Source: an uncultured Collinsella sp.
GTDB taxonomy: Bacteria; Actinomycetota; Coriobacteriia; Coriobacteriales; Coriobacteriaceae
Reading direction: 5' to 3'
Assembly (NCBI GenBank): GCA_958415625.1
Contig: CATYZI010000012.1
Location: forward strand, 6,831 to 70,830
Length of the DNA stretch: 64,000 nucleotides
Under the pieces are notes generated by a model. The model was not told where the DNA came from, made no database searches, and saw only the letters and a list, made by a program, of their open reading frames with translations. The first letter of the stretch is position 1; each line of letters opens with the position of its first letter. Below, piece after piece: positions 55,401-64,000 of the stretch. The translations under genes were made by a program, and so were the position numbers.

Positions 55401-57143
55401 GTCCGTCAGTCCACGCCCGGCATCGGCCTGATCTCGCCTCCGCCGCATCACGACATCTACTCCATCGAAGACCTGGCCGAGCTGATCTTCGACCTTAAGA
55501 ACGCCAACCCCGGTGCGCGCGTGTCGGTCAAGCTGGTCAGCGAGGCCGGCGTCGGTACCATCGCCACCGGTGTGGCCAAGGGTGCCGCCGACAAGATTTT
55601 GATCAGCGGACACAATGGCGGCTCGGGTGCCGCGGCGCGCGATTCCATTTGGCACGCCGGCCTGCCGCTGGAGCTTGGCCTTGCCGAGGCCCAGCAGACG
55701 CTGCTGCAAAACGGCCTGCGCTCGCGCGTGGTGCTCGAGGCCGACGGTAAGCTCATGGACGGCACCGACGTCGCCGTCGCCTGCCTGCTGGGTGCCGAGG
55801 AGTTTGGCTTTGCGACCATGCCGCTCATCTCGATGGGTTGCCTCATGCAACGCGACTGCCAGCAGGATACCTGCCCGGCCGGCATCGCTACGCAAAACTG
55901 CCGCCTGCGTCGCGGCTTCCGCGGCAAGCCCGAGCACGTCGAGCACTTTTTGCTCTTTGTTGCCGAGCAGTTGCGCGAGGTCATGGCGAGCCTGGGCTTC
56001 CGCACCGTCGACGAGATGGTCGGCCATCCCGAGTGCTTACGCCAGATCGAGGTCCCGGGTAACCGCAAGGCAAATCTGCTCGATCTGTCGCCGGTGCTGG
56101 CGAGCGCGACCTGCGAGTTCGGTGCCCATATTCCGGGCGCCGACGGTCGCCACTTCCTGCCGCAGATGGCCGCGGACAGCGAGCTCGACAAGACGCTCGA
56201 CTCCACGTTGTTTGTGCCCTATACGGCCGACGCCCGTGCGCATCTGCGTCCGATTCGCTTCCGCGCCGATATCGCCAACGTCAACCGTTGCGTGGGCACC
56301 ATCCTGGGTAACGCGGTGACCAAGGCACATCCCGAGGGCCTGCCCGCCGGCTCCATCACCATCGATTGCGATGGATCGGCCGGTCAGAGCTTTGGCGCCT
56401 TCCTGCCGCGCGGCATTACGCTCAACGTGTGCGGCGACGCCAACGACTACTTTGGCAAGGGCCTTTCGGGCGGCGAGGTGTCGGTGCGCCCCAACCCGCA
56501 TGCGACCTATAAGTTCGACGAAAACATCATCGTGGGCAACGTTGCGTTCTTTGGCGCCACGAGCGGCCGTGGCTTCATCAACGGCCTGGCCGGCCAGCGC
56601 TTTGGCGTACGCAACTCCGGTGCCACCGTGGTGGTCGAGGGTTGCGGCAACCACGGTTGCGAGTACATGACGGGTGGCCTGGCGCTCATCCTGGGCGAGG
56701 TCGGGCAGAACTTCGCTGCCGGCATGACGGGTGGCGCGGCTTATGTCTTTGACCAGTACGGCACGCTCGATGCCCGCGTGAACCACGAGAGCGTTGAGCT
56801 CAAGGCCCCGACTGCCGGCGAGCTGGCGCAGATTCGCGAGCTCATCCAGGAGCACGTGGACGCGACGCAGAGCCCGCGCGGCATCAAGCTGCTCTACAGC
56901 TTTGAGACGATGAGCAAGCACTTTGTGAAGGTCATTCCGACCGAGTACGAGCGTGTGCTGGCGATTGTCGCTGCGAGCGAGGCTGCCGGCAAGACACATG
57001 CGCAGGCAGAGGAACTGGCGTTTGACATTGTGACCGGTCGCGCGAGCGCCGCGGATGTCGCTCGCTTCGATATTGCGGGCGGTGCTGCGGGTGCTGCGTC
57101 CGCGGCCGCCAGCTCTGTTGCTTCGACCAAGAAGGAGGCGTAA
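52446..57143 (+). CDS. gltB: Glutamate synthase, large subunit
   Basis: Makes two glutamates from glutamine and 2-oxoglutarate. The 1565-aa protein has the Ntn glutaminase nucleophile C21 in HDACGIG after a 20-residue propeptide. A central linker domain, the FMN-barrel synthase domain (about 860-1220) with the 3Fe-4S motif CLMQRDCQQDTCPAG near 1131-1145, and a C-terminal beta-helix domain (about 1290-1500) follow. AGGGGAGGA precedes the ATG. gltD follows by 5 nt. Confidence 0.97.
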   Translation: MQADSAQQQGLYRPEFDHDACGIGALADINGERHHQILDDALSILVNLEHRGGTGLEKNTGDGAGILFQVPHHFFRKEAQKCGQILPAEGDYGVAMLFFPQDDKGVEDARRVFEEGCAEAGVPLLFWREVPVDPHDLGETARACMPTILQAFLGRPDDTPAGDAFERRLYVCRRTIEKKADAEFALRDKIFYVCSMSSRTIVYKGMLVATQMRRFFIDLNDAAVKTAVALVHSRYSTNTTPSWERAHPNRFIIHNGEINTLKGNVNWIRAREPNLYSPVLQHDLERVMPIINREGSDSAILDNVLEFLVMNGRPLTRAASMLLPEPWDHNDNLGEERRAYDAYQSMLMEPWDGPAAIAFTDGRTLGAALDRNGLRPARYYVTRDGRFMLASEVGTIEVSPENILTSGCLGPGQMLEVDFARGRVIYNDELRARYAKEKPYRDWIAEETLTIDALDEPAAPAPAEDAEVPAAVRMAKLGYHWDDADEVVRPMAQQGKAPLASMGIDAPLACLSKKTRSFFDYFYQLFAQVTNPPIDALREHMVTSTTLYLGNHGNLLEDSRTACQLVRLERPLLNEEEFEHICAIDRVGFKTRRFRAVYRRDAGEGALQAALKQLAEDVEAAVRDGVNIVVLSDRAAAGEVPVPSLLAVGCVHNHLIRAGVRTFADIVVECGDAVSPHDFAALVGYSASGIYPYNAHACIRDLAARGDLDVTAEQGIANYNKAATAGIVSIMSKMGISTVQSYHSAQIFEAVGFTPEFVNAYFAGTVSRVGGMGVEDVEREQNERYDAALAILKSPAPDQLPTLGLTKWRPLGGEEHLIDPQTVYLLQTACREDSYDTFKEYSARLHRTGRAVRLRDLLDFDASGRTPVSLDEVEPALNIVRRFNTGAMSYGSISKEAHECMAIAMNRLHGRSNSGEGGEDPRRETPLANGDSKNSAIKQVASARFGVTSRYLCSAFEIQIKMAQGAKPGEGGHLPGKKVYPWIAEVRQSTPGIGLISPPPHHDIYSIEDLAELIFDLKNANPGARVSVKLVSEAGVGTIATGVAKGAADKILISGHNGGSGAAARDSIWHAGLPLELGLAEAQQTLLQNGLRSRVVLEADGKLMDGTDVAVACLLGAEEFGFATMPLISMGCLMQRDCQQDTCPAGIATQNCRLRRGFRGKPEHVEHFLLFVAEQLREVMASLGFRTVDEMVGHPECLRQIEVPGNRKANLLDLSPVLASATCEFGAHIPGADGRHFLPQMAADSELDKTLDSTLFVPYTADARAHLRPIRFRADIANVNRCVGTILGNAVTKAHPEGLPAGSITIDCDGSAGQSFGAFLPRGITLNVCGDANDYFGKGLSGGEVSVRPNPHATYKFDENIIVGNVAFFGATSGRGFINGLAGQRFGVRNSGATVVVEGCGNHGCEYMTGGLALILGEVGQNFAAGMTGGAAYVFDQYGTLDARVNHESVELKAPTAGELAQIRELIQEHVDATQSPRGIKLLYSFETMSKHFVKVIPTEYERVLAIVAASEAAGKTHAQAEELAFDIVTGRASAADVARFDIAGGAAGAASAAASSVASTKKEA

Positions 57144-57148
57144 GTGCC

Positions 57149-58630
<1,482 letters not shown>

Positions 58631-58691
58631 GGTAGTCGCGGAGTTATTCAACAATCGAATCGGCAAGGGCTGTCCCCAACGGCCGGCACAT

Positions 58692-58735
58692 AAGGAACGT
58701 CCCCAAGTGCCGGCAGCTGGGGACGTTCCTTTTTT
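58692..58735 (+). terminator. Terminator of gltBD, built from an intergenic repeat
   Basis: Perfect 14-bp arms AAGGAACGTCCCCA / TGGGGACGTTCCTT (58692-58705, 58718-58731) and T6. It belongs to the same GGGGACGTTCC/CCGGCAG family as 16689-16719. Confidence 0.85.
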
Positions 58736-59054
58736 GCCGGCAGTTCGGGACACTCCTTGCAAGTTCGCAGGCGACTTTGTCATTTGTCGACGTGCAAGTG
58801 CTCATTCGTCGACGTTTGCGATTGTGCCACTCTGCTCTTTCTGTGGTGACTGCGGGCATCTGGCTTAAAAGGGCGGGTTGGACGTCTATGTCTACCTGCG
58901 GTTTCTTTGCGGTGCGCTCATTCGGTCAAGTGTCCCGTCAAGTGTTTGGTTGGCATCTGGTTTGCAGTCGAAGACCTATTTTGCCCGCGCTTGCCTCGGT
59001 TGCTCGCCCTCCTCGTAAGCTCAAATTGAGGTCCATCAGTTTGAGGAGGATGCC
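58736..59054. other. Gene-free stretch after gltD
   Basis: Starts with repeat sequence (TGCCGGCAGTTCGGGACAC). It then holds an imperfect direct repeat around TTGTCGACGTGCAA and TTCGTCGACGTTTGC (58783-58820). An open frame at 58777-59058 has no ribosome binding site and no protein-like features. GAGGAGG at 59043-59048 is the site of the next gene. Confidence 0.5.
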
Positions 59055-59762
59055 ATGACTGACCAAGTTTTTGACCGAGCAGAGCTGGCCGAAGCCGTCG
59101 GCAACGATATTGCCGACATGGCTCACTTTTGGATGCTGCGGAAGTTTCAATTCCTGGAGCCGGCGCGCGAGCAGTTCGAGATTATCGTCGATCCGTGGCT
59201 TAGCTATTGCGAGGAACCTTCTCAAAACGAAATCATGGCCTACAACATGGCGTTTACCGATTGGCTGCTGTTTGAGCGCCCCTATTACCACGGCAAGACG
59301 CTGTTGGAGCTGTATGTGGATGAGCCGCCAGCGTCAATTTCTCCTGCTTCGCTCGGGCGACTTAAGCAGGTGCGTGACACGCAGTATTTCTCGCGCTTTG
59401 GCATTTTGGACAAGGATCCCGCGACTGGCATGGTCGTGCTGAAGGACACGCGCACCGACCGTCGCTTTGACGTCTATGACCCACATATCGTGCAAAAGGA
59501 GCACTGGAACGGTGGCGCGATTGCGGTGCGACTCGCGTGCGTCGACGATGTCTGGCTGACGGCGGGACAGCTCTACCTGTATGACATCGCGCGTCTGAGC
59601 GACACGGCGGTCGACGGGCCGGGCGCGGTGCATCCCGAGGACCTAGAGGACGGTTTCGACACCTCGTGCATCAGCTTCTTTTTGCGCCTGGTCCGCGACA
59701 TCATGGGCGCCCAGGGGCGGTACGTGAAGTCGCTCAATATTTACGAGCAGGAATGGGAGTAG
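59055..59762 (+). CDS. Hypothetical protein
   Basis: A 235-aa soluble, acidic protein with a strong GAGGAGG site, so it is very likely real. It is rich in aromatic residues (MAHFWMLRKFQF, MAFTDWLLFERPYYHGKT). No membrane helix, signal peptide or known catalytic motif was seen. The family is not recognised. It lies between gltD and repeat array 2. Confidence 0.7.
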   Translation: MTDQVFDRAELAEAVGNDIADMAHFWMLRKFQFLEPAREQFEIIVDPWLSYCEEPSQNEIMAYNMAFTDWLLFERPYYHGKTLLELYVDEPPASISPASLGRLKQVRDTQYFSRFGILDKDPATGMVVLKDTRTDRRFDVYDPHIVQKEHWNGGAIAVRLACVDDVWLTAGQLYLYDIARLSDTAVDGPGAVHPEDLEDGFDTSCISFFLRLVRDIMGAQGRYVKSLNIYEQEWE

Positions 59763-59802
59763 GGGGTGGGCGGTTGTCGCCTGCCTTGCCTTCTGCCTTT
59801 AT

Positions 59803-59940
59803 GTCTCGATCTGTAACATCTAGCGGCCAAAAATCGGTCTTCCTGTTACAGATCGAGACAAAGAGGTGCAATGCTGCACGAATGTCTCGATCTGTAACGT
59901 TTGGCGGCTGCTTGTGCCCGTAATTGTTACAGATCGAGAC
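59803..59940. repeat. Palindromic repeat array 2 (two units)
   Basis: Units at 59803-59859 and 59884-59940, each 16-25-16 nt, with a 24-nt gap. The period is 81 nt. The first unit has perfect 16-nt arms. The second ends 20 nt before the start of the next gene, so it would lie in that gene's leader. Confidence 0.95.
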
Positions 59941-59960
59941 GTTTGTCAGCGGAGGCAACG

Positions 59961-61037
59961 GTGACAATGGTCCATTTGTCCGATGTGGTGGTGATGGAAG
60001 TGTCTAATACCGTTCTTAAACACAAGCATGCAACACGTAACACCTTGGCGCGGAATAGGATGCTCGCCAGGCTTACGGAGGCGGCTGAACAAAGCGTGCT
60101 GCTTGTGACGCATGACAATGCCGAGCTCATGTGGCTGCGGCGCCATGTGGGAACCGATGATATTGCGGATCCCGAGCCGTATTTGTTCTGTTTTCAACAT
60201 GATTGGGATGCGTTGACGCCGGCGGAGCGAGCACTGCGTACCATCAAAGGGCTTGCGGAGTTTCATCCCGATTGGGCGTTTTGGGGCTATGACGCGGCGC
60301 TTTTGTGGGGTCTGGAGGTGCCGAATGATCTGCTCGGGCCGCGATTTCTTGTTAAGACAGGTTGCTCGGTGCCGCTGAGTGCAGGATGTCGGCTGTTGCG
60401 TCCGCAGGCGGCGGGCGCGCTTGAACAAGTCGACGGCGTGCGGGCGATGCCGTTTTGGCGCACGGTAGAGGATTGCCTGCTGCGCGCGCCGTTTTCGTAT
60501 GGCCTGGCGATTGCCGATTCTGCGTTACGAGCAAAGGACGTATCGCGCGATGACCTGAGCGAGTGTCTCCGCTCCGATTGCGAGGGCAGACGAGGGTATC
60601 GCAGAGCGCAGGTGATCGCGTCGTATGCGGATGGGCTGTCCGAAAACGGCGGCGAGTCTCGTTTTCGGGCATTCTTTATTGCATACGGTTTTCCGGTGCC
60701 AGAGTTGCAGGTGGAGTTTCGTGATCCGCTTGATCCGAATCAGGTATTTCGAGTCGACTATTTCTGGAGGCTCGAGGATGGGACGTGCGTGATTGGCGAG
60801 CTCGATGGAAAGGGAAAGTATGCCTTGCAGAACGACGGGGGTCGGGAGTCGGTCGACCCATTCGTGGCGGAACGTCAACGGGAGTCCCATCTGACGATGC
60901 TCGGACATAAGATGCTTCGGTTTACGTTTGATGAGCTCAAGAACCCGGGGAAGCTGGTTGAAAAGATGAGACTGGCGGGTATTCCGCGACGGGCCGATTT
61001 GGCTGAGGAATGGAGACGCCAGTGGTATGGGCGCTGA
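59961..61037 (+). CDS. Unknown protein with PD-(D/E)XK-like C-terminal motif
   Basis: A 358-aa protein bracketed by repeat arrays 2 and 3. The C-terminal part has RVDYFWRLEDG and VIGELDGKGKY: D266, E280, D282, K284, matching the D...ExDxK layout of DUF559/Vsr-like nuclease folds. The N-terminal 200 residues resemble, loosely, AbiEi-type regulatory proteins of actinobacteria (FHPDWAFWGYDAALLWGL). GTG 59961 lies 5 nt after GGAGG; ATG 59967 is an alternative. Nuclease activity is an inference from the motif alone. Confidence 0.6.
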   Translation: MTMVHLSDVVVMEVSNTVLKHKHATRNTLARNRMLARLTEAAEQSVLLVTHDNAELMWLRRHVGTDDIADPEPYLFCFQHDWDALTPAERALRTIKGLAEFHPDWAFWGYDAALLWGLEVPNDLLGPRFLVKTGCSVPLSAGCRLLRPQAAGALEQVDGVRAMPFWRTVEDCLLRAPFSYGLAIADSALRAKDVSRDDLSECLRSDCEGRRGYRRAQVIASYADGLSENGGESRFRAFFIAYGFPVPELQVEFRDPLDPNQVFRVDYFWRLEDGTCVIGELDGKGKYALQNDGGRESVDPFVAERQRESHLTMLGHKMLRFTFDELKNPGKLVEKMRLAGIPRRADLAEEWRRQWYGR

Positions 61038-61078
61038 GGGGTGCAACTGACGCGGATGTGGTTGTTCCTGCCGAGTTG

Positions 61079-61376
61079 GTCTCGATCTGTAACAACAGGG
61101 GGCCGTCTGGCCTCGTAACTGTTACGGATCGAGACGGAAGGTTGGCTACCGCCAAAAGATCTCAATCTGTAACATCTAGAGGCCGAAAACCTGTCTACTT
61201 GTTACAGATTTAGACGTCTGACGACGGGGCTGGAGAATGTCTCGATCTGTAACATCTAACGGCCAAAAATCGGTCTAACTGTTACAGATTGAGACAAAGT
61301 TTGGGCGCGGTGCCGAAAGATCTCGATCTGTAACATTTGGAAGGTTAAAGACGGTCTACCTGTTACAGATCAAGAC
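61079..61376. repeat. Palindromic repeat array 3 (four units)
   Basis: Units at 61079-61135, 61159-61215, 61239-61295 and 61320-61376, all 16-25-16 nt with 23-24 nt between them. Loops differ, but several share CTA, GGCC and GGTCTA segments. It begins 41 nt after the stop of the gene at 59961-61037. The rest of the gap to 61530 shows no gene. Confidence 0.95.
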
Positions 61377-61530
61377 GTTTTGCTGGAACGACCGGAACAT
61401 CGCCGCGCTGTCTCCGTTTGCCCTCACATCTCTCTCTCGTCCCTCCGTTAGCCGATATGTCCGCAGCAATCCTGCCGCGCTGGGCGATAATGGACAAATG
61501 TTCAAGTTAATCGTGAGGGAGGAGCTCGAT

Positions 61531-62901
61531 ATGGCGACTGCCGATCGTCCCACGTTGTTTATCAATGCGACCGTCTTGGATGGTTCGGAGCATATGGAGC
61601 CGCAGCCCGATATGGCCGTGGCCGTCGAGCGTGGCGTCATCACCTGGATGGGACCGAGCGCCGTGGCGCAAGCACCTGCAGGTGCCGAGGCCATCGACCT
61701 GGCAGGTGCGTATCTCATGCCGGGCCTCATCAATATGCATGTGCATCTGTGCGGTTCGGGCAAGCCGGTTTCGGCGGGAGATGCCGGCGCGCTGATGAAG
61801 AAGCTCGATAATCCGGTGGGCCGCACCATCGTGCGCCATATCCTCAAGGGCGGCGCTCAGCAGCAGCTGGCAAGCGGCGTGACCACGGTGCGCGGTGCAG
61901 GCGACCCGCTGTTTGCCGACATCGCCGTGCGCAACGCCATCGACGCCGGCAAGTATCAGGGTCCGCGTCTGGTGGCACCGGGAACGGGTGTCACGGTGCC
62001 GGGTGGCCACGGTGCGGGCCTCTTTGCGCAGGTGGCCAATACTCCCGCAGAGGCAGCCCAGCAGGTGCGCGACCTGTATGCGCGCGGTGCCGACGTCATC
62101 AAGCTGTTCGTGACGGGTGGTGTGTTCGATGCGACCGAAGTGGGCGAGCCGGGCGTGCTGCGCATGCCGGTCGATGTCGCCGCGGCGGCGTGCAAGGTGG
62201 CGCACGAGGTCGGCCTTCCGGTCATGGCCCATGTCGAGAGCACCGAAGGTGTGAAGGCCGCGCTTCAGGCCGGCGTCGACACAATTGAGCACGGCGCTCC
62301 GCTGACGCCTGAGATTCTGGAGCTGTACCGCGGCGCCGCGGGTACACAGCTTGAGGGCCGTGCGCCCAGCGTTACCTGCACCATCAGCCCGGCACTGCCG
62401 TTTGTATTGCTCGACCCGGAAAAGACCCATTCGACCGATACACAAAAGAAGAACGGCGACATCGTGTGCTCGGGCATCATCGAGAGCGCCCGTGCCGCGC
62501 TGGAAGCTGGCGTGAAGGTGGGCCTGGGCACGGACTCGAGCTGCCCGTTCGTGACGCAGTACGACATGTGGCGCGAGGTGGCCTATTTTGCCAAGTACGT
62601 CAAAGTGAGCAATGCCTTTGCACTGCATACAGCCACGCAGGTCAATGCCGAGCTACTGGGACTGGGCGGCGAGACCGGTACGATCGAGTGCGGCAAGGCG
62701 GCCGACATTTTGGTGACGCGCGAGAACCCGCTCGATGACCTGTGCGCTCTGCGTGAGCCGGTGCATGTGATGTGCCGCGGTGACCTGGTGCGCAAGCTCA
62801 AGGTGAAACGTATCCCCGAGGTTGACGCGGAGCTCGACGCGATTATGGCCATGCCGGCAGAGGCGCTGGCCGAGGAACTCGCCCGCGACGGCGTAGCTTA
62901 G
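61531..62901 (+). CDS. Amidohydrolase (metal-dependent, prolidase/imidazolonepropionase-like)
   Basis: A 456-aa TIM-barrel amidohydrolase with a complete binuclear metal site: H70 and H72 in NMHVHLCG, carboxylated Lys K191 in VIKLF, H234, H254 and D335 in GLGTDSS. The order and spacing resemble Xaa-Pro dipeptidase-type amidohydrolases. Substrate unknown. GGAGG lies 7 nt before ATG 61531. The extra upstream frame from 61498 is not supported. Confidence 0.82.
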   Translation: MATADRPTLFINATVLDGSEHMEPQPDMAVAVERGVITWMGPSAVAQAPAGAEAIDLAGAYLMPGLINMHVHLCGSGKPVSAGDAGALMKKLDNPVGRTIVRHILKGGAQQQLASGVTTVRGAGDPLFADIAVRNAIDAGKYQGPRLVAPGTGVTVPGGHGAGLFAQVANTPAEAAQQVRDLYARGADVIKLFVTGGVFDATEVGEPGVLRMPVDVAAAACKVAHEVGLPVMAHVESTEGVKAALQAGVDTIEHGAPLTPEILELYRGAAGTQLEGRAPSVTCTISPALPFVLLDPEKTHSTDTQKKNGDIVCSGIIESARAALEAGVKVGLGTDSSCPFVTQYDMWREVAYFAKYVKVSNAFALHTATQVNAELLGLGGETGTIECGKAADILVTRENPLDDLCALREPVHVMCRGDLVRKLKVKRIPEVDAELDAIMAMPAEALAEELARDGVA

Positions 62902-62951
62902 GCGCTGGCGCGACGGGGCGACAGCTTCATCGAATGATGTCGCCCCATGCA

Positions 62952-62986
62952 AAAAGCCGAGGTCTCAACACGAGGCCTCGGCTTTT
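62952..62986. terminator. Bidirectional terminator
   Basis: 11-bp stem AAAAGCCGAGG / CCTCGGCTTTT between convergent genes, with A and T runs usable on both strands. Confidence 0.88.
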
Positions 62987-63008
62987 AATTTGTCCTATGG
63001 TGTAGCGG

Positions 63009-63482
63009 CTAGGAGCGCGTTTCCATCTTGGCGTGGCACTTGGGGCAGGTGACGCGGATCTTGCCCTTGCCCTTGGGAACAGAGAGCATCTGGCCGCAGT
63101 TGGGGCACTTGAGGTATGCCGTGGTTTTGCGGCCCTTCCACATCTTCTTGGCCGTACGCTTGGCACGCTCAAAGTCTTCCTTGCTCGTTCCAGCTGCGCG
63201 CGAGGTGCTGGCCGCTGCAGTTCCACCGCCCAAGCTGGCGACGAACTTGCCTAGGCCGGGGACGTTTGCGGTCGCCGTGACAAAAGCATCGTTCTCCTTG
63301 CGGCGGGCGTCGATGTTTTTGGACAGGCCGCGCAGCACGCCGAGTACGATTACGGCGATGGCGATCCAGCTGAGCCACTGGATGCGGGCCATCGATCCGA
63401 TCATCGCGATGATAATGCCTGCGAAGCCCAGCACGACGGTGAGTTCGTCGGCGCCGTTGCGACCCTTCATAAAGTCATTCAT
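63009..63482 (-). CDS. Small membrane protein with C-terminal zinc ribbon
   Basis: A 157-aa protein. Two hydrophobic helices lie at about 13-32 and 36-52. A basic linker follows, and the C-terminal 35 residues hold CPNCG and CPKCH, a zinc ribbon. The layout suggests a membrane-anchored nucleic-acid or protein-binding module. No specific function is recognised. Confidence 0.7.
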   Translation of the reverse strand: MNDFMKGRNGADELTVVLGFAGIIIAMIGSMARIQWLSWIAIAVIVLGVLRGLSKNIDARRKENDAFVTATANVPGLGKFVASLGGGTAAASTSRAAGTSKEDFERAKRTAKKMWKGRKTTAYLKCPNCGQMLSVPKGKGKIRVTCPKCHAKMETRS

Positions 63483-63530
63483 GCGAATTGCCTTTCATTT
63501 CGCTATGCTGCACGCCTTTATACCCGATTT

Positions 63531-63593
63531 GGTGCAAGGGGGACAGGTTAATCTGCACCATTGTGGTGCAAACATACCTGTCCCCCTTGCACC
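63531..63593. repeat. Inverted repeat GGTGCAAGGGGGACAGGT family
   Basis: 29-nt arms 63531-63559 and 63565-63593; the first 18 nt and last 5 nt pair exactly. Loop ATTGT. A shorter relative is at 27592-27620. It ends 2 nt before the csoR stop codon. Confidence 0.85.
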
Positions 63594-63595
63594 AA

Positions 63596-63868
63596 TTACT
63601 TGGAGAGCTTGTCGACGACGCGTTCGATCTCGGCGAGCTTGGCGGCTTTGAGGTCTTCGTCGCCCGATTCGATTGCCGAAGTCACGCAGCCCTCGATATG
63701 CGCCTTGAGCACGTCGGCGTTGATGCGGGCGATGAGCGCCTGCGTGGCCATGAGCTGCGTGGAGATGTCGACGCAGTAACGGTCTTCCTCCACCATCCGC
63801 AGGATGCCGTCGATTTGCCCGCGCGCCGTCTTGAGCATGCGGGTCACCGATTTATGGTCTGCCATCAT
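63596..63868 (-). CDS. csoR: CsoR-type copper-sensing repressor
   Basis: A 90-aa all-helical DUF156 repressor. The Cu(I) ligands C32, H57 and C61 keep the spacing of CsoR (C-x24-H-x3-C). VTRMLKTARGQIDGILRMVEED is typical of helix 1. The copper-handling genes it would control are not in the window; the region upstream runs off the edge. An ATG at 63865 is an equally possible start. Confidence 0.88.
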   Translation of the reverse strand: MMADHKSVTRMLKTARGQIDGILRMVEEDRYCVDISTQLMATQALIARINADVLKAHIEGCVTSAIESGDEDLKAAKLAEIERVVDKLSK

Positions 63869-63912
63869 GGCGGGTCCTCGTTTCTGGTCAATCCTTCAAA
63901 TGCCTCACCCTC

Positions 63913-63943
63913 AGTTGCGGTGAAATAGTTCCTGATTGAAGGC
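63913..63943. repeat. Half copy of the AGTTGCGGTG repeat
   Basis: AGTTGCGGTGAAATAGTTCC followed by TGATTGAAGGC matches the left arm of 48715-48783. The partner arm may lie beyond the window. The remaining bases to 64000 show no gene. Confidence 0.65.
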
Positions 63944-64000
63944 TTAAGGGGGTGCGGACGATTTCTTGGACCGCGCCTAGGCGTATCCAAGCTTCCTGCG

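Noticed and set aside
53367..56027. Long open frame on the minus strand (886 codons)
   Set aside because: It is antisense to gltB and arises from GC-rich codon bias; composition is unlike a protein and no start signals are seen.
58777..59058. 93-codon ORF after gltD
   Set aside because: No ribosome binding site, odd composition, and it overlaps the well-supported start at 59055.

Overview
This 64 kb window is most likely chromosomal DNA of a gut actinobacterium of the class Coriobacteriia, probably Collinsella or a close relative. That assignment is an inference. It rests on the GC-rich coding style, the order secY-adk-map-infA-rpmJ-rpsM-rpsK-rpsD-rpoA-rplQ-truA, a zinc-free S4, transketolase split into two genes, the mix of metabolic genes, and the many GGGGAC-type intergenic palindromes. 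Most genes read cleanly and are separated by recognisable intrinsic terminators.

Layout. Bases 1-6059 hold the end of the large ribosomal protein operon. Bases 6221-19520 hold a glycosyltransferase, an ArgR regulator, a class A penicillin-binding protein, a U32 peptidase-family protein, TyrRS, adenine deaminase, two HAD phosphatases, citrate synthase and an ACT-domain protein. Bases 19.9-26.9 kb are an accessory island. It has a 5'-truncated tyrosine integrase, an Xre-type regulator with a DUF2975 membrane protein, and a divergent operon: a small secreted cysteine-containing peptide resembling the lactococcin 972 family, a tandem two-domain ABC permease, an ABC ATPase and a fused permease-ATPase. 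Bases 27-39.7 kb return to core genes: bL31, secA, prfB, a YitT protein, split transketolase, ftsEX and RNase R. A lone serine recombinase and a VanZ-like gene precede a MurNAc salvage cluster (murR-murQ-murP-mupG, 41.4-45.9 kb). Then come an ArsC/Spx-like protein, tRNA-Gln and tRNA-Glu, smpB, a flavin reductase with a miniature rubredoxin, an NRAMP transporter, gpmA, gltBD, unknown genes, an amidohydrolase, a zinc-ribbon membrane protein and a CsoR copper sensor.

How the genes work together. The ribosomal block supplies translation and protein export. The MurNAc cluster would import MurNAc or a MurNAc-containing disaccharide, cleave it and convert it to GlcNAc-6-P. gltBD supplies glutamate from glutamine and 2-oxoglutarate. 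The island operon looks like a peptide plus a transport or self-protection ABC system, with the Xre regulator controlling a shared divergent promoter region.

The most striking unexplained structure is a family of palindromic repeat units with fixed geometry: a 16-nt arm, 25 variable nt and an inverted 16-nt arm. There are nine full copies in three arrays (52.0, 59.8 and 61.1 kb) with 23-24 nt between units, giving an 80-81 nt period. Two arrays bracket a gene with a PD-(D/E)XK-like motif. At least five other intergenic palindrome families are scattered through the window. Other points of note are an RF2 whose stop-codon-reading tripeptide reads SPT rather than SPF, an FtsE with a disordered extension of about 173 residues, and a hairpin that covers the ribosome binding site of a HAD gene.
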